Below, in pieces: positions 33,386 to 42,513 of a stretch of 58,147 nt of DNA. The notes under the pieces are model-generated. The model saw only the letters and a list, made by a program, of their open reading frames with translations, searched no databases and was not told the DNA's origin. Position 1 is the stretch's first letter, and every line of letters begins with the position of its first letter. Both the position numbers and the translations under genes were made by a program. The stretch covers positions 1 to 58,147 of the forward strand of contig JAEUHK010000129.1 in the NCBI GenBank assembly GCA_016795465.1, written 5' to 3'. Source of the DNA: Verrucomicrobiaceae bacterium. GTDB taxonomy: Bacteria > Verrucomicrobiota > Verrucomicrobiia > Verrucomicrobiales > Verrucomicrobiaceae.

Positions 33386-35917
33386 ATGTTCCGCACTCTT
33401 CTCGCGATCCTTTGCCTCGCCTCGACCTGCCTTGCGCAGCAGCTTGATGTCGAAAAAATGTTCGAGGAGCGAAACCTCGGCCCCGTTGCTGAATTGCTGG
33501 CAAAAGGGGATTATGAGCTGGTGGCACGGATTGGCGAGGCAGCGGTAGAGAAGGGGCTGAAGGCAGCTGATTGGCGCATCATGCGCTTCAAGGCGCTGGC
33601 AGAGCTGGGGCAGGTGGAGGCGGCGCTGGCGGAGGCCTCGGAGGCTTTGAAATCCTATCCCGACAATCTCGAACTGCTCATGCTGCGGCACGATCTCGCG
33701 TCGCAGCAAGGGCACGATGAGGTGAAGAAGGACTCGCTGACGCGTTTGAATGCCGCGGCGAAGGCCAAGGCTCCGAAAGATCGCACGGCACTCGAATTGG
33801 TGTCGCTTGGCCGGGCGGCTGTGGTGCTCGGGGCGGATGCGCAGAAGGTCATCGCGCAGTATTTCAAGGCAGCGCAGACGAAGGACGCGAAGCTAGAGGA
33901 GGCGTATCTGGCGGAGGGGCATCTCGCGTTTGAAAAAGATGATGCCAAGCGGGCGGCGGATGTGTTTCGGGCTGGTCTCAAAGCGCATGGCGAGACGGCG
34001 AACCTGCGTTTTGGCCTCGCGAAGGCCTTCAGCACGAGTGATCGCGAAAAGGCGGTGGAGAACCTCGTGAAGGTTTTGGAGCTGAATCCGCATCACAAGG
34101 CCGCTCACCTGCTGCGGGCGGAACTCTTGATCGGTGGCGAGAAGTTCGTCGAGGCCGAAAAGGCGATTCAAGTCGTGCTCGACAAGGACGAGCAGCATCC
34201 GGAGGCCTGGGCTCTGCGGGCGGTGGTGGCGCAGTTGTTCCATGCCGATGCCAAAAAGGTCGCGGAAGCCCGTGGCGAGGCTTTGAAGCGCTGGTCGAAG
34301 AACCCAGCGGTGGATCATCTCATCGGTCGCTGCCTCTCGCGGGCCTATCGCTTCGCCGAAAGCGCCGCACATCAGCGTCAAGCCCTCGAATTCGATGCCA
34401 AGTATCTGCCCGCGAAGGTGCAGCTATGCCATGATCTCCTTCGTCTCGGCGAGGAAGAGGAGGCATGGAAGCTCGCCGCGGCGGTTCGCGAGGAAGACGG
34501 CTACAACACCCAAGCGCACAACCTCGGACTGCTCGAAAAAGAGATGGGCGGCTATGTGACGAAGTCCTTCCCCGATTTCATCCTGAAGATGCCCAAACGC
34601 GACTGGCCAATCTACGGCGAGCGTGCGCTCTCGCTCCTGCGCGAGGCGAAGGCAGTGCTCGCACCGAAATACGGCCTCGATTTGAAACGCCCGGTGCTCG
34701 TCGAGTTCTTCGGTGCGCAGTCGGATTTCGCTATCCGCACCTTTGGAGCGCTCGGAGGGCAGGGGATGCTTGGCGTATGCTTCGGCACCGTCGTCACGAT
34801 GAACAGTCCCGGCAGCCTCGCGAACGGCCGTAACAACTGGGAAAGCACGCTGTGGCATGAGTTTTGTCACGTCATCACGCTGAGCGTGACCAAGAACCGC
34901 ATGCCACGCTGGTTGAGCGAAGGCATCAGCGTGTATGAAGAACGCCAGCGCGACCCATCGTGGGGTATGCCGATGGATGCGACCTTCCGTGAAATGGCGC
35001 TTGATGAGGAGAAGCTGACACCCTTCTCGCAGCTCAGCGGTGCCTTCATGAATGCGAAGTCGCAGGACGACATCCTTTTCGCCTACTACGAGAGCAGCCA
35101 GGCGGTCGAGTATCTGCTCGACACCTACGGCAAGGAGAAGTTTCAAGGCATCCTGCGCGATCTCGCGGCCGGCAAACGTGTGAATGATGCCATCGCCGCG
35201 AACTGCGAGGACGTGGATGCCATCGAGAAACGCTTCGCTGCTTTCATCAGTGGCAAGGCGAAGGCGTTTGGGGCGCTGGCCGATTGGAATGAACCGAAGC
35301 CTGAGGAACTCAATCCCTTCGATGACAGCACCTTCTCCGAGTTTTTGAAGACGCATCCCACCAGTCTTTGGGCACTGCAGCGGCATGCCGAAGATGCCAT
35401 CAAGGCCAAGAACTGGCCTGAAGTGCTGGAGACAGGCAAAAAGATTGCCTCGCTGGTGCCTGAGGATTTCAGCGCTGAGGGCGGTCATGCGCTTCAGGTG
35501 ATGGCGCTTCGTGAAATGAAGCGCGAGGACGAGGAGATCGCCGTGTTGCGGCGCATTGCGGCGGGTTCATCGAGTGCGCAAAGCGCCTTCCTGCGCCTCA
35601 TTGAGCTCGATTTGCCGAAACAACGCTGGAATGAGGTTTTGACCAATGCGCGACGCGTCACCGCTTTGAATCCGTTTCTCGTCACAGCTCAAAAAGCCCT
35701 CGCGGAGGCGAATGCCGCGCTGAATCAACCCGCGGAGTCCATTCAGGCTTGGGAACGCGTGCTCATTCTCGATCCCGGCTCCGCGGCGCAGACGCATTTC
35801 AAGCTCGCGCAGCTTTGGAAGCCTACCGATACGCCGAAGGCCCGGCGTCACCTGCTCGACTCCCTTTCGCTCGCGCCGCGGAACCGCGAGGGGCTGGAGA
35901 TGCTGCGGCAGTTTTGA
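33386..35917 (+). CDS. Secreted TPR protein with a gluzincin-like HEXXH protease domain
   Basis: 843 residues from the ATG at 33386, chosen for its signal peptide (MFRTLLAILCLASTCLAQQ) and a GGAG 6 bp upstream. TPR-like helical pairs fill the N-terminal ~400 residues (for example AEASEALKSYPDNLELL and VLELNPHHKAAHLLRAELL) and return at the C-terminus. Between them is a peptidase-MA-like domain with HEFCH in STLWHEFCHVITLSV (~492) and the third-ligand region PRWLSEGISVYEERQRDPSWG. Probably periplasmic or outer-membrane associated. The partner and substrate are unknown; similar proteins are common in Verrucomicrobiota and Planctomycetota. Confidence 0.82.
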   Translation: MFRTLLAILCLASTCLAQQLDVEKMFEERNLGPVAELLAKGDYELVARIGEAAVEKGLKAADWRIMRFKALAELGQVEAALAEASEALKSYPDNLELLMLRHDLASQQGHDEVKKDSLTRLNAAAKAKAPKDRTALELVSLGRAAVVLGADAQKVIAQYFKAAQTKDAKLEEAYLAEGHLAFEKDDAKRAADVFRAGLKAHGETANLRFGLAKAFSTSDREKAVENLVKVLELNPHHKAAHLLRAELLIGGEKFVEAEKAIQVVLDKDEQHPEAWALRAVVAQLFHADAKKVAEARGEALKRWSKNPAVDHLIGRCLSRAYRFAESAAHQRQALEFDAKYLPAKVQLCHDLLRLGEEEEAWKLAAAVREEDGYNTQAHNLGLLEKEMGGYVTKSFPDFILKMPKRDWPIYGERALSLLREAKAVLAPKYGLDLKRPVLVEFFGAQSDFAIRTFGALGGQGMLGVCFGTVVTMNSPGSLANGRNNWESTLWHEFCHVITLSVTKNRMPRWLSEGISVYEERQRDPSWGMPMDATFREMALDEEKLTPFSQLSGAFMNAKSQDDILFAYYESSQAVEYLLDTYGKEKFQGILRDLAAGKRVNDAIAANCEDVDAIEKRFAAFISGKAKAFGALADWNEPKPEELNPFDDSTFSEFLKTHPTSLWALQRHAEDAIKAKNWPEVLETGKKIASLVPEDFSAEGGHALQVMALREMKREDEEIAVLRRIAAGSSSAQSAFLRLIELDLPKQRWNEVLTNARRVTALNPFLVTAQKALAEANAALNQPAESIQAWERVLILDPGSAAQTHFKLAQLWKPTDTPKARRHLLDSLSLAPRNREGLEMLRQF

Positions 35918-35957
35918 AGTCATTTGCACCTCGCGTGAGGCTGTCTAATGCCACGAC

Positions 35958-36806
35958 ATGCATCTCACCGTTTTGGGCAGCGGCAGTTCCGGAAACTGCG
36001 CCGTGGTCACCACCGGCAGCACCACGCTGCTGGTGGACGCGGGCCTGAGCGCGAAGCAGATCGTGCTGCGGCTGGAGAGCATCGGCCTCACGCTGGATGA
36101 TCTCGATGGCATCCTGCTCACGCACGAGCATCAGGACCACACGGGCGGCCTGGAGGTGCTAAGCCGCGGGCGGGCATTGCCGCTGTTTTGCACGGCTCTC
36201 ACGCAGGAGCATCTGCTCGGCAGCCTCACCTTCCGAACGCCGCCGGCATGGCGATTGATGCAAACAGGCAGCGCCTTCGATTTTCGCGATCTGCGCATCG
36301 AGAGCTTCCCCGTGCCGCACGATGCGGTGGACCCCGTGGGCTATGTGCTCGGCACCGAAAGCGCCCGCTTGGGCATCTTGAGTGATGTGGGCTTTGTCAC
36401 GAATCTGATCAAAGACCGTCTCCGCGGCTCTGACACGCTTTTTGTCGAGGCGAACTACGACACGCAACTCCTCGAAGCCGATACCAAACGCCCCTGGTCC
36501 ACCAAACAGCGCATCTCCTCGCGTCACGGCCATCTCTCGAATGACCAAGCCGCGGAGCTGATCGGCGAAATCGCTCATCCGGGCCTCAGCAATGTGGTGC
36601 TCGGTCATCTGAGCGATGACTGCAACGATCCCGATCTGGCCTCCAAACGTATCCGCACGGCTCTCGATGCCGCCGGTGCCAAAGAAGCTCGCGTCGTGTG
36701 CGCCGAGCGTCGCAAGCCCACACCGACCCTCGAAGTGGCCCGCATGCGGCCACGGGCTGTTTTTCAACTCATTGGTGCTTCGGAGACGCAGATGGAGCTG
36801 CTGTGA
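35958..36806 (+). CDS. WalJ/YycJ-type MBL-fold hydrolase
   Basis: 282 residues. MHLTVLGSGSSGNCAVVTTG is the usual start of the YycJ/WalJ subgroup of metallo-beta-lactamase-fold proteins. The metal motif HEHQDH lies in ILLTHEHQDHTGGLEVL (~57), followed by His in VPHDAVDPVGY, Asp in LGILSDVGFV and His in RHGHLSNDQAAEL and VLGHLSDDCN. The family has been linked to DNA repair/exonuclease functions and cell-wall regulation in Firmicutes; in this organism the role is unknown. The two-metal site should be active. It follows the TPR protein by 40 bp. Confidence 0.88.
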   Translation: MHLTVLGSGSSGNCAVVTTGSTTLLVDAGLSAKQIVLRLESIGLTLDDLDGILLTHEHQDHTGGLEVLSRGRALPLFCTALTQEHLLGSLTFRTPPAWRLMQTGSAFDFRDLRIESFPVPHDAVDPVGYVLGTESARLGILSDVGFVTNLIKDRLRGSDTLFVEANYDTQLLEADTKRPWSTKQRISSRHGHLSNDQAAELIGEIAHPGLSNVVLGHLSDDCNDPDLASKRIRTALDAAGAKEARVVCAERRKPTPTLEVARMRPRAVFQLIGASETQMELL

Positions 36807-36840
36807 GAAGTGAGAAGTCAGACGTCTCACCTCTGACATC

Positions 36841-38031
36841 TCACTTCTTACCCTTCTTCGCCGGCACAGGTGCCTTCACGGTGATGCCCGCAGCTTCCAT
36901 CACGAGCTTTTGAAAGGCATCGCGTGGCTTGCTGCTGTCGGGCACGAGGACGTTTTGCACCATGAAGACGGTCACGAGGCCGCTGGCGGGATCGATCCAG
37001 CCATTCGTGGCAAAGGCACCGCCATGGCCGTGGCTGCCCACGGGCATCGCAGGGCACACGCGTTGCGTTTCCGTGTTGTGCATCCAGCCGCAGGAGTAGT
37101 TCAGTTGCTTGCCGCCGGCCGTCACGGGCGTGAGCATCTCTTGTACGGCCTTTTGGCTCAGGATGCGCTTGCCTTCGAACTCGCCGCCGTTCGCCACCAT
37201 CGAGTAAAAGCGGCCCATGTCGGCCGCCGTGGAGAAAAGGCCGCCCGCAGGCTCGGGCATGTGATGCACGCTCGCATCGCTGGTGACGAAGGGATTGTAC
37301 CCCGGCACAAGCTCGTGCGTCTCTTCGTCCATTTTGTAAGTGCGGGCGATGCGGGCTCGGTGGGCATCGTCGGGATGAAAAGTGGTGTCCTTCATGCCCA
37401 GCGGCTCAAACAACCGCGTGCGGAGGAAGTCCTCATACTTCATGCCGCTGACGATTTCGAGGATGCGACCGGCCACGGTGGGGCCAAAGCCATACTCGTA
37501 AGCACTGCCCGGCTGGAAGGCGAGCGGCGTCTTGATCAGCGAGGCGACGTAGGCCTTCAGCGAGATGGCTCCATCGGTCGGTTTGCGCGATGGAAAGGCG
37601 ATGCCGGCCGTGTGCGAGAGCAGCATGCGTAGCGTGATGGGTTTCTCCGGCTTGGCGCCGCCTTCGACGGTGACGTTCGCCAGCTCGGGCAGCCACTTCG
37701 AGGCGGGCTCGTCGAGCGAGAGCTTGCCATCATCCACGAGGCAGAGAATCGCCGCTCCGTTCACCGACTTCGTCATCGAGGCGATCCAGAATAAGGCATC
37801 CTTTTCCATCGCACGGCCTTTGGCAATATCCGCCATGCCCGCGGCATCGTGATGTACGACTTTGCCCTTCTCCATCACGAGTGTGACGATCCCTGCGGCC
37901 TGTTTGGCCTTCACGGCCTCCTCCATGGCGGGATGAATGGCGGCCAGCTTGGCGGCATCGAGCGCCAAGGCCTGGCTGAGGGCGAAAACGACAAGGAAGG
38001 AAAGCGAGCGGAGCATGGTGGCCGCTATCAA
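36841..38031 (-). CDS. Serine hydrolase, class C beta-lactamase family
   Basis: 396 residues. A signal peptide (MLRSLSFLVVFALSQALALDA when read from the internal ATG a few codons in) precedes the family domain. SxxK is SMTK in FWIASMTKSVNGAAIL, the middle motif region is SAYEYGFGPTVAGRILEIVSG, and the third motif is HGG in GSHGHGGAFATNGWIDP. This is the EstB/penicillin-binding-like esterase group; Verrucomicrobiota encode many. The YxN motif is altered (Tyr-Glu-Tyr), which argues for an esterase or peptidase rather than a beta-lactamase. It ends in a basic Lys-rich tail. Periplasmic. Confidence 0.88.
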   Translation of the reverse strand: MIAATMLRSLSFLVVFALSQALALDAAKLAAIHPAMEEAVKAKQAAGIVTLVMEKGKVVHHDAAGMADIAKGRAMEKDALFWIASMTKSVNGAAILCLVDDGKLSLDEPASKWLPELANVTVEGGAKPEKPITLRMLLSHTAGIAFPSRKPTDGAISLKAYVASLIKTPLAFQPGSAYEYGFGPTVAGRILEIVSGMKYEDFLRTRLFEPLGMKDTTFHPDDAHRARIARTYKMDEETHELVPGYNPFVTSDASVHHMPEPAGGLFSTAADMGRFYSMVANGGEFEGKRILSQKAVQEMLTPVTAGGKQLNYSCGWMHNTETQRVCPAMPVGSHGHGGAFATNGWIDPASGLVTVFMVQNVLVPDSSKPRDAFQKLVMEAAGITVKAPVPAKKGKK

Positions 38032-38049
38032 CGGCCTCTGTTCACCTCG

Positions 38050-38532
38050 TCATGCAGCCGAAACAGCCTCGTAATAGCGAAACTCCAGCTCGCCGGACGT
38101 GCCCACCACTTCTTTCAATCGGAAGAGATGCTCGAACGGCGGCAAGAACACATCGCCTTCGAATTCCTTCGCGATGTGGGTGAGGTAAAAGCCATCGCAA
38201 TGGGGCAGCAGTTCCGCAAAGACCTGCGCACCGCCGATGACGAAGACCGTTGCATCTGCTGCGCAGACGTTTGGGAGTTCGCTGGCATCACGAATGACCG
38301 TCACGCCTTCACGCGGCGCCATCGTGCGGCTGAGCACGATGTTCTGGCGACCCGGCAGCGGCTTGCCGATCGCTGCCACGATGGAGTCAAAGGTAGCACG
38401 TCCCATCAGCACCGGCTGGCCGAGCGTGGTCTTCTTGAAGAATTTCAAATCCTCCGGGTAATGCCACGGCAGCTTCCCCTCGCGTCCGATGACACGATTC
38501 GAGGACATGGCGACGATGGCGATGAGTTTCAT
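38050..38532 (-). CDS. folA: Dihydrofolate reductase
   Basis: 160 residues beginning MKLIAIVAMSSNRVIGREGK, then LPWHYPEDLKFFKKTTLG (the folate-binding acidic residue lies in the PEDLKFFK helix), VLMGRATFDSI, PGRQNIVLSR, VFVIGGAQVFAELL (NADPH loop) and the C-terminal strands to YYEAVSAA. Reduces dihydrofolate to tetrahydrofolate with NADPH. The ATG at 38532 matches the family start; a GTG three codons upstream is possible. It precedes the serine hydrolase gene in the same direction by ~20 bp. No thyA gene is next to it. Confidence 0.96.
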   Translation of the reverse strand: MKLIAIVAMSSNRVIGREGKLPWHYPEDLKFFKKTTLGQPVLMGRATFDSIVAAIGKPLPGRQNIVLSRTMAPREGVTVIRDASELPNVCAADATVFVIGGAQVFAELLPHCDGFYLTHIAKEFEGDVFLPPFEHLFRLKEVVGTSGELEFRYYEAVSAA

Positions 38533-38576
38533 GTTTGGCACTTAGCGTGGTGGTGGGGATTGGCAAACAAAGTAGC

Positions 38577-38620
38577 GTTGTTGCTGTGCAACAACGAAAC
38601 CCTGTTCCGCAGGAACAGGG
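38577..38620. repeat. Double-hairpin intergenic element
   Basis: Two perfect hairpins side by side: GTTGTTGC-tgt-GCAACAAC (38577-38595) and CCCTGTTCC-gca-GGAACAGGG (38600-38620). It lies directly after the hrpB stop and before folA (both minus strand). A short T-run (GTTTCG) follows the second hairpin when read on the minus strand. It may be the hrpB terminator, or a REP-like dispersed element; both arms being perfect suggests selection for RNA or DNA structure. Confidence 0.55.
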
Positions 38621-38625
38621 CAACT

Positions 38626-41193
38626 TTAGCGCCACTCGTGTTTCGGATACCGTCCACGGAGCTGCGCTTTCACGGCCGGATAGCCTTCTTTCCAGAAGCG
38701 GCCGAGGTCGGCGGTGGTTTGGATGGGGCGTTGGGCGGGTGAGAGGAGGTGAACGGTGACGTTGATGCGGCCGGCCGCGACTTTGGGGTTTTCGTGGATG
38801 TCGTACATTTGCTGGAGGACGACGCTGACAGCGGGTGGCTGCTTCTCGCTGTATTCGATGCGGGCGGTGCGGCCGTTTTTGAGCGGGTAGCGCTCGGGGG
38901 CGTATTTTTCGAGCATCTCGCGCTGCATGTGGCTGAGCCAGGCGTGCAGCGCGGGGAAGACTTCGCGGTCCTTGAGCTGGCGATACGTCGTGCAGCCGTG
39001 GCAGAGCTGCTCGATGATGAGATGGCGGTCCTCCTCGGAAATCGCGGGGATTTCGAGCTCGGGCATCCATTTGGCGAGGCAGTTCACGCGGGTGATCCAC
39101 TGCTCGACTTTTTCGTTCCAAAGCGGCAGCTCCAGGCGGCCTGCGATGACTTCAGCGGCGAGCAAGGAAGCGGCCTGCGTCTCATCGGGCTCGCCGCGTT
39201 CTTTGCTGGAGAGCACGAGGCTGCGGAAGCGCGTCTCCTCCATGCTCATGACGCGGCGGTTCACGCTGTCGTAGCGGGCGCTGCGGCCGGTGGTGAAGTC
39301 GGCGGGGAACATCTCACGCAGCCACGCCTCGTCGATGGCGGTGACGTTGTTGAGCTTCACCGTGAGCGCCTTGCCCTGCACCTCGACGATCTCGGCGGCG
39401 ACGAGCAAGCGCGGCGCTTTGATGTGCGCGTCTTTGTCGAGATGGCCGGTGTAACCGCCGGCGAGCCGATAAATGCGGCTGCCGGGGCTGGTTTCGACGC
39501 CGAGATGGTCGCTGAAGGCTGCGAGGAGTGTTTTGGCGAGTGCTTCACCCTCGGCGACTTCGTCGTTGATGGTCAAACCGGCACGTTTGGCGAGGTGGAG
39601 GAACTGTTCCTCGCTGCGAGCGGCTTCACGCGAGGCCATGGCATGCAGGCCGTAACGCGCGCAGGCATCCGGTTCGAAGTTCATGGCCTCCGCGCGGACG
39701 AAAGCACGCAACAGAGCCTGAAACTCACTGAGGTCATCTTTTTGCCAGAACTCCTCATTTTTGTGCGAGGCGTTGTTTTGGCCCACGAGCAGGATTTCGC
39801 GTCCTTGGGCGATGGCGGCGCACAACGCGGCCTCGCGCAAACAACCGAACTCCGCCGCCGCGAGCAGCATGCGAGAAAAACGCGGATGCAGTGGGAACTT
39901 GGCCATCTGGCGGCCGAGGTCTGTGATGCGGCCGTTGGCTTCGGTGGCTCCGAGATCATGCAAAAGGCTCTCTGCGCGAGCTAAAGAGGCAGGTGCGGGA
40001 GCTTCGAACCATTCGAGGTCTGTCGGACGGGTCTGACTCGTCTGACCTGTCGGACTGAAAAGCACACGCAGAGCCAGCAGCGCCTCACTCAGATCCAAGC
40101 GCTGCACCTCGGGCAGCTCACACTCCGCACGATGCAGGTGCTCGCGCTCCGGCCAGAGCCTCACGGCGATGCCGGGGCCGAGACGGCCGGCACGACCGGC
40201 GCGTTGTTCGGCGGAGGCGCGGCTGATTTTCTGCACGGTGAGCGTGTTGATGCCGCGGCGGGCGTCGTAGTTCGCGATGCGGGCGGTGCCGCCATCGATG
40301 ACGGCTTTGACGCCTTCGATGGTGAGCGACGTCTCCGCCACATTCGTGCTGACGATGATCTTGGGCTGCTCGCCGGGTGTGACGGCGGCGTCTTGATCCT
40401 GCGGCGTGAGTTCACCATGCAGCGGCACCACGCGGCGACCGCGGGCGAAGGCGCGACCTTGAATCGCGGCGATGGTTTTGCGAATTTCATGACCGCCGGG
40501 CATGAAGACGAGCATGTCGCCGCTGAAGCCGGGTGAGGTGGCGAGCGCTTCGCACGCACGAGCGGCTTGATCCCAGATCGGCTCCGGATAGCCGTTCTTT
40601 TGCGGCACGGGTGCTTGATAGCGAATCTCGACCGGGAAGGTGCGGCCTTGAGATTCGAGCAGCTTCGATGGCAGCATGAAATCGACCAACGGACCCGGCA
40701 CCAGCGTGGCGGACATGACGATGATCTTTAAATCGGGGCGGCGGGTGCGTTGCAGGCGTCGCGCGAAGGCGAGCACGAGATCGCCATCGAGATGACGCTC
40801 ATGGAATTCGTCGATCACGATACAGCCCACGCGGTCGAGTTGCGGATCTTCGAGCAGCATGCGCAGCATCACGCCCTCAGTGACGTAGGTGAGGCGCGTT
40901 TCGCGGCTCGTCACGTTTTCAAAGCGCACTTGATAACCGACTTCGCCGCCGAGTTTGGCATTTCGCTCACGAGCCACACGTTGCGCAAGCATGCGGGCGG
41001 CGATGCGGCGCGGTTGCAGCACAATGCAGCGTTTACCTTCCGCGAGGACGCCGGAATCGAGGACGAACTGCGGGATCTGCGTCGATTTGCCGCTGCCGGT
41101 GGGCGCTTTGATCAGCAGGTTCGGCGTCGCGGCATCGAGGAGCGCGGCGGTGAAGGTCTGGCGGAGTTCGAAAATCGGAAGCGGGGCGGACAT
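38626..41193 (-). CDS. hrpB: ATP-dependent helicase HrpB
   Basis: 855 residues, a DEAH-family helicase. Walker A is APTGSGKSTQIPQF, motif Ia region LQPRRIAARMLAQRVA, motif II DEFHERHLDGD, motif III SATL, motif IV-VI IIVSTNVAETSLTIEGV and QRAGRAGRLGPG. The distinctive C-terminal HrpB domain ends PIQTTADLGRFWKEGYPAVK and RGRYPKHEW, which is diagnostic. The RNA substrate and role are not well defined in bacteria. The ATG at 41193 is followed directly by helicase domain sequence. It stands between folA and a cation:proton antiporter gene, all on the minus strand. Confidence 0.95.
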   Translation of the reverse strand: MSAPLPIFELRQTFTAALLDAATPNLLIKAPTGSGKSTQIPQFVLDSGVLAEGKRCIVLQPRRIAARMLAQRVARERNAKLGGEVGYQVRFENVTSRETRLTYVTEGVMLRMLLEDPQLDRVGCIVIDEFHERHLDGDLVLAFARRLQRTRRPDLKIIVMSATLVPGPLVDFMLPSKLLESQGRTFPVEIRYQAPVPQKNGYPEPIWDQAARACEALATSPGFSGDMLVFMPGGHEIRKTIAAIQGRAFARGRRVVPLHGELTPQDQDAAVTPGEQPKIIVSTNVAETSLTIEGVKAVIDGGTARIANYDARRGINTLTVQKISRASAEQRAGRAGRLGPGIAVRLWPEREHLHRAECELPEVQRLDLSEALLALRVLFSPTGQTSQTRPTDLEWFEAPAPASLARAESLLHDLGATEANGRITDLGRQMAKFPLHPRFSRMLLAAAEFGCLREAALCAAIAQGREILLVGQNNASHKNEEFWQKDDLSEFQALLRAFVRAEAMNFEPDACARYGLHAMASREAARSEEQFLHLAKRAGLTINDEVAEGEALAKTLLAAFSDHLGVETSPGSRIYRLAGGYTGHLDKDAHIKAPRLLVAAEIVEVQGKALTVKLNNVTAIDEAWLREMFPADFTTGRSARYDSVNRRVMSMEETRFRSLVLSSKERGEPDETQAASLLAAEVIAGRLELPLWNEKVEQWITRVNCLAKWMPELEIPAISEEDRHLIIEQLCHGCTTYRQLKDREVFPALHAWLSHMQREMLEKYAPERYPLKNGRTARIEYSEKQPPAVSVVLQQMYDIHENPKVAAGRINVTVHLLSPAQRPIQTTADLGRFWKEGYPAVKAQLRGRYPKHEWR

Positions 41194-41237
41194 GCGGCTG
41201 GGGCGCGATTCATGGCCCGTGCTTCGCCGTTCGTCAT

Positions 41238-42500
41238 TTAGATTTCCGTGCCTGGCTCCGGCTCGCCTTTGAAGGTGCCGGTGCCGACGAGACGCTCAAA
41301 AATGGGCGAGGCCATCAGCGTCGTGATGACCGCCATGATCGCCAGCATGGCAAAGATCTCGGCGGAGATGATGCCCTTCTGCAGGCCGATGTTGATGATG
41401 ATCAGCTCCATGAGGCCGCGGGCGTTCATGAGCACGCCGATGCCCATCGCTTCCTTGTTCGAGATGCCGGAGGCACGGGCGGCGGCCCAGCAGGCCACGC
41501 CTTTGCCCAAAATGGCCGCGGCCAGCACCGCGCCGCAGAGCAGCCAGAGCGTGCCGCTGTTCAGCAGACCGAGACGGGTGTTCAAACCGGAGTAGGTGAA
41601 GAACAGCGGCAGGATCAAGGCGACGGCCAGCGGCTGCGTGCGCTCGATCAGCGTGCGATTCACCACACCGCGAGGCATCGCGCTGCCCATCACGAAAGCA
41701 CCAAAGACGGCGTGCAGCTCGATGTAATCGGTCCACCAGGCACCGAAGCACATGAGCGAAAGAAAGAAGGCATACTCGCCATCGCTCAGCTTGCCGCGGG
41801 CCTCGATGCTTTTGGCGTAGCGGGCCAAAATCGGCCGCAGCACGACGTGCGCCAGCAGCACATAGCCGATGCCGCCGCCAATGCTCAGCACCGCATGTGA
41901 AAAATCACCGCTGAAGCTCGCTAGGACGACGGCGAGCATGCCCCAGGCCGCCGCGTCGTCGATCGCGCCCGCACCAATGGCCACAGTGCCCATCGTGGTG
42001 CCCGCGAGGCCTTTAAAGTGAATGATTCGCGCCAGCATCGGGAAGGCCGTGATGCACATCGAGGCTCCCATGAAGATCATCGCGTTCTGCATCGACGTGG
42101 CCTTCGGGAAAAGCGTGGTGTGATTCCAGAACGCCCATCCGAGAATGGCTCCGAGCACAAACGGAGCCGCCATGCCGGCGAAACTCACCGCCACCGAGCT
42201 CTTGAAACGCTTCTGCACGATGTCGATACGGAATTCCAAACCCACGATGAACATGTACAAGGCTAGTCCAAGCTGCGAGACGGGGAAGAGCACCTTCATC
42301 GACTCCTTCGGAAACAAGGCCTCACCCCACGCGGGTGCGAACAAACCAAGCAGCGACGGCCCCATGCACACGCCCGCGATCATTTCCGCCACCACCTGCG
42401 GCTGGCCGAAACGGGCGGCGATGATGCCCACGACACGACACACGAGCAGAATGATGCCGAGCTGGAGGAAGAACTGGATGGCGAGCTGGAGGTTGGTCAT
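41238..42500 (-). CDS. Cation:proton antiporter (CPA2/KefB-type membrane domain)
   Basis: 420 residues with about twelve hydrophobic helices. CPA2 hallmarks are VVAEMIAGVCMGPSLLGLF, LGLALYMFIVGLEF (helix 3) and GAGAIDDAAAWGMLAVVLA with the paired Asp residues of the ion site. FGAFVMGSAMPRGVV and the late MNARGLMELIIINIGLQ block are also present. It exchanges Na+ or K+ for protons across the inner membrane. No RCK/TrkA-N nucleotide-binding domain is attached. It starts 13 bp after the porin gene upstream and is probably co-transcribed with it. Confidence 0.92.
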   Translation of the reverse strand: MTNLQLAIQFFLQLGIILLVCRVVGIIAARFGQPQVVAEMIAGVCMGPSLLGLFAPAWGEALFPKESMKVLFPVSQLGLALYMFIVGLEFRIDIVQKRFKSSVAVSFAGMAAPFVLGAILGWAFWNHTTLFPKATSMQNAMIFMGASMCITAFPMLARIIHFKGLAGTTMGTVAIGAGAIDDAAAWGMLAVVLASFSGDFSHAVLSIGGGIGYVLLAHVVLRPILARYAKSIEARGKLSDGEYAFFLSLMCFGAWWTDYIELHAVFGAFVMGSAMPRGVVNRTLIERTQPLAVALILPLFFTYSGLNTRLGLLNSGTLWLLCGAVLAAAILGKGVACWAAARASGISNKEAMGIGVLMNARGLMELIIINIGLQKGIISAEIFAMLAIMAVITTLMASPIFERLVGTGTFKGEPEPGTEI

Positions 42501-42513
42501 GAGAAAGTCGAGA

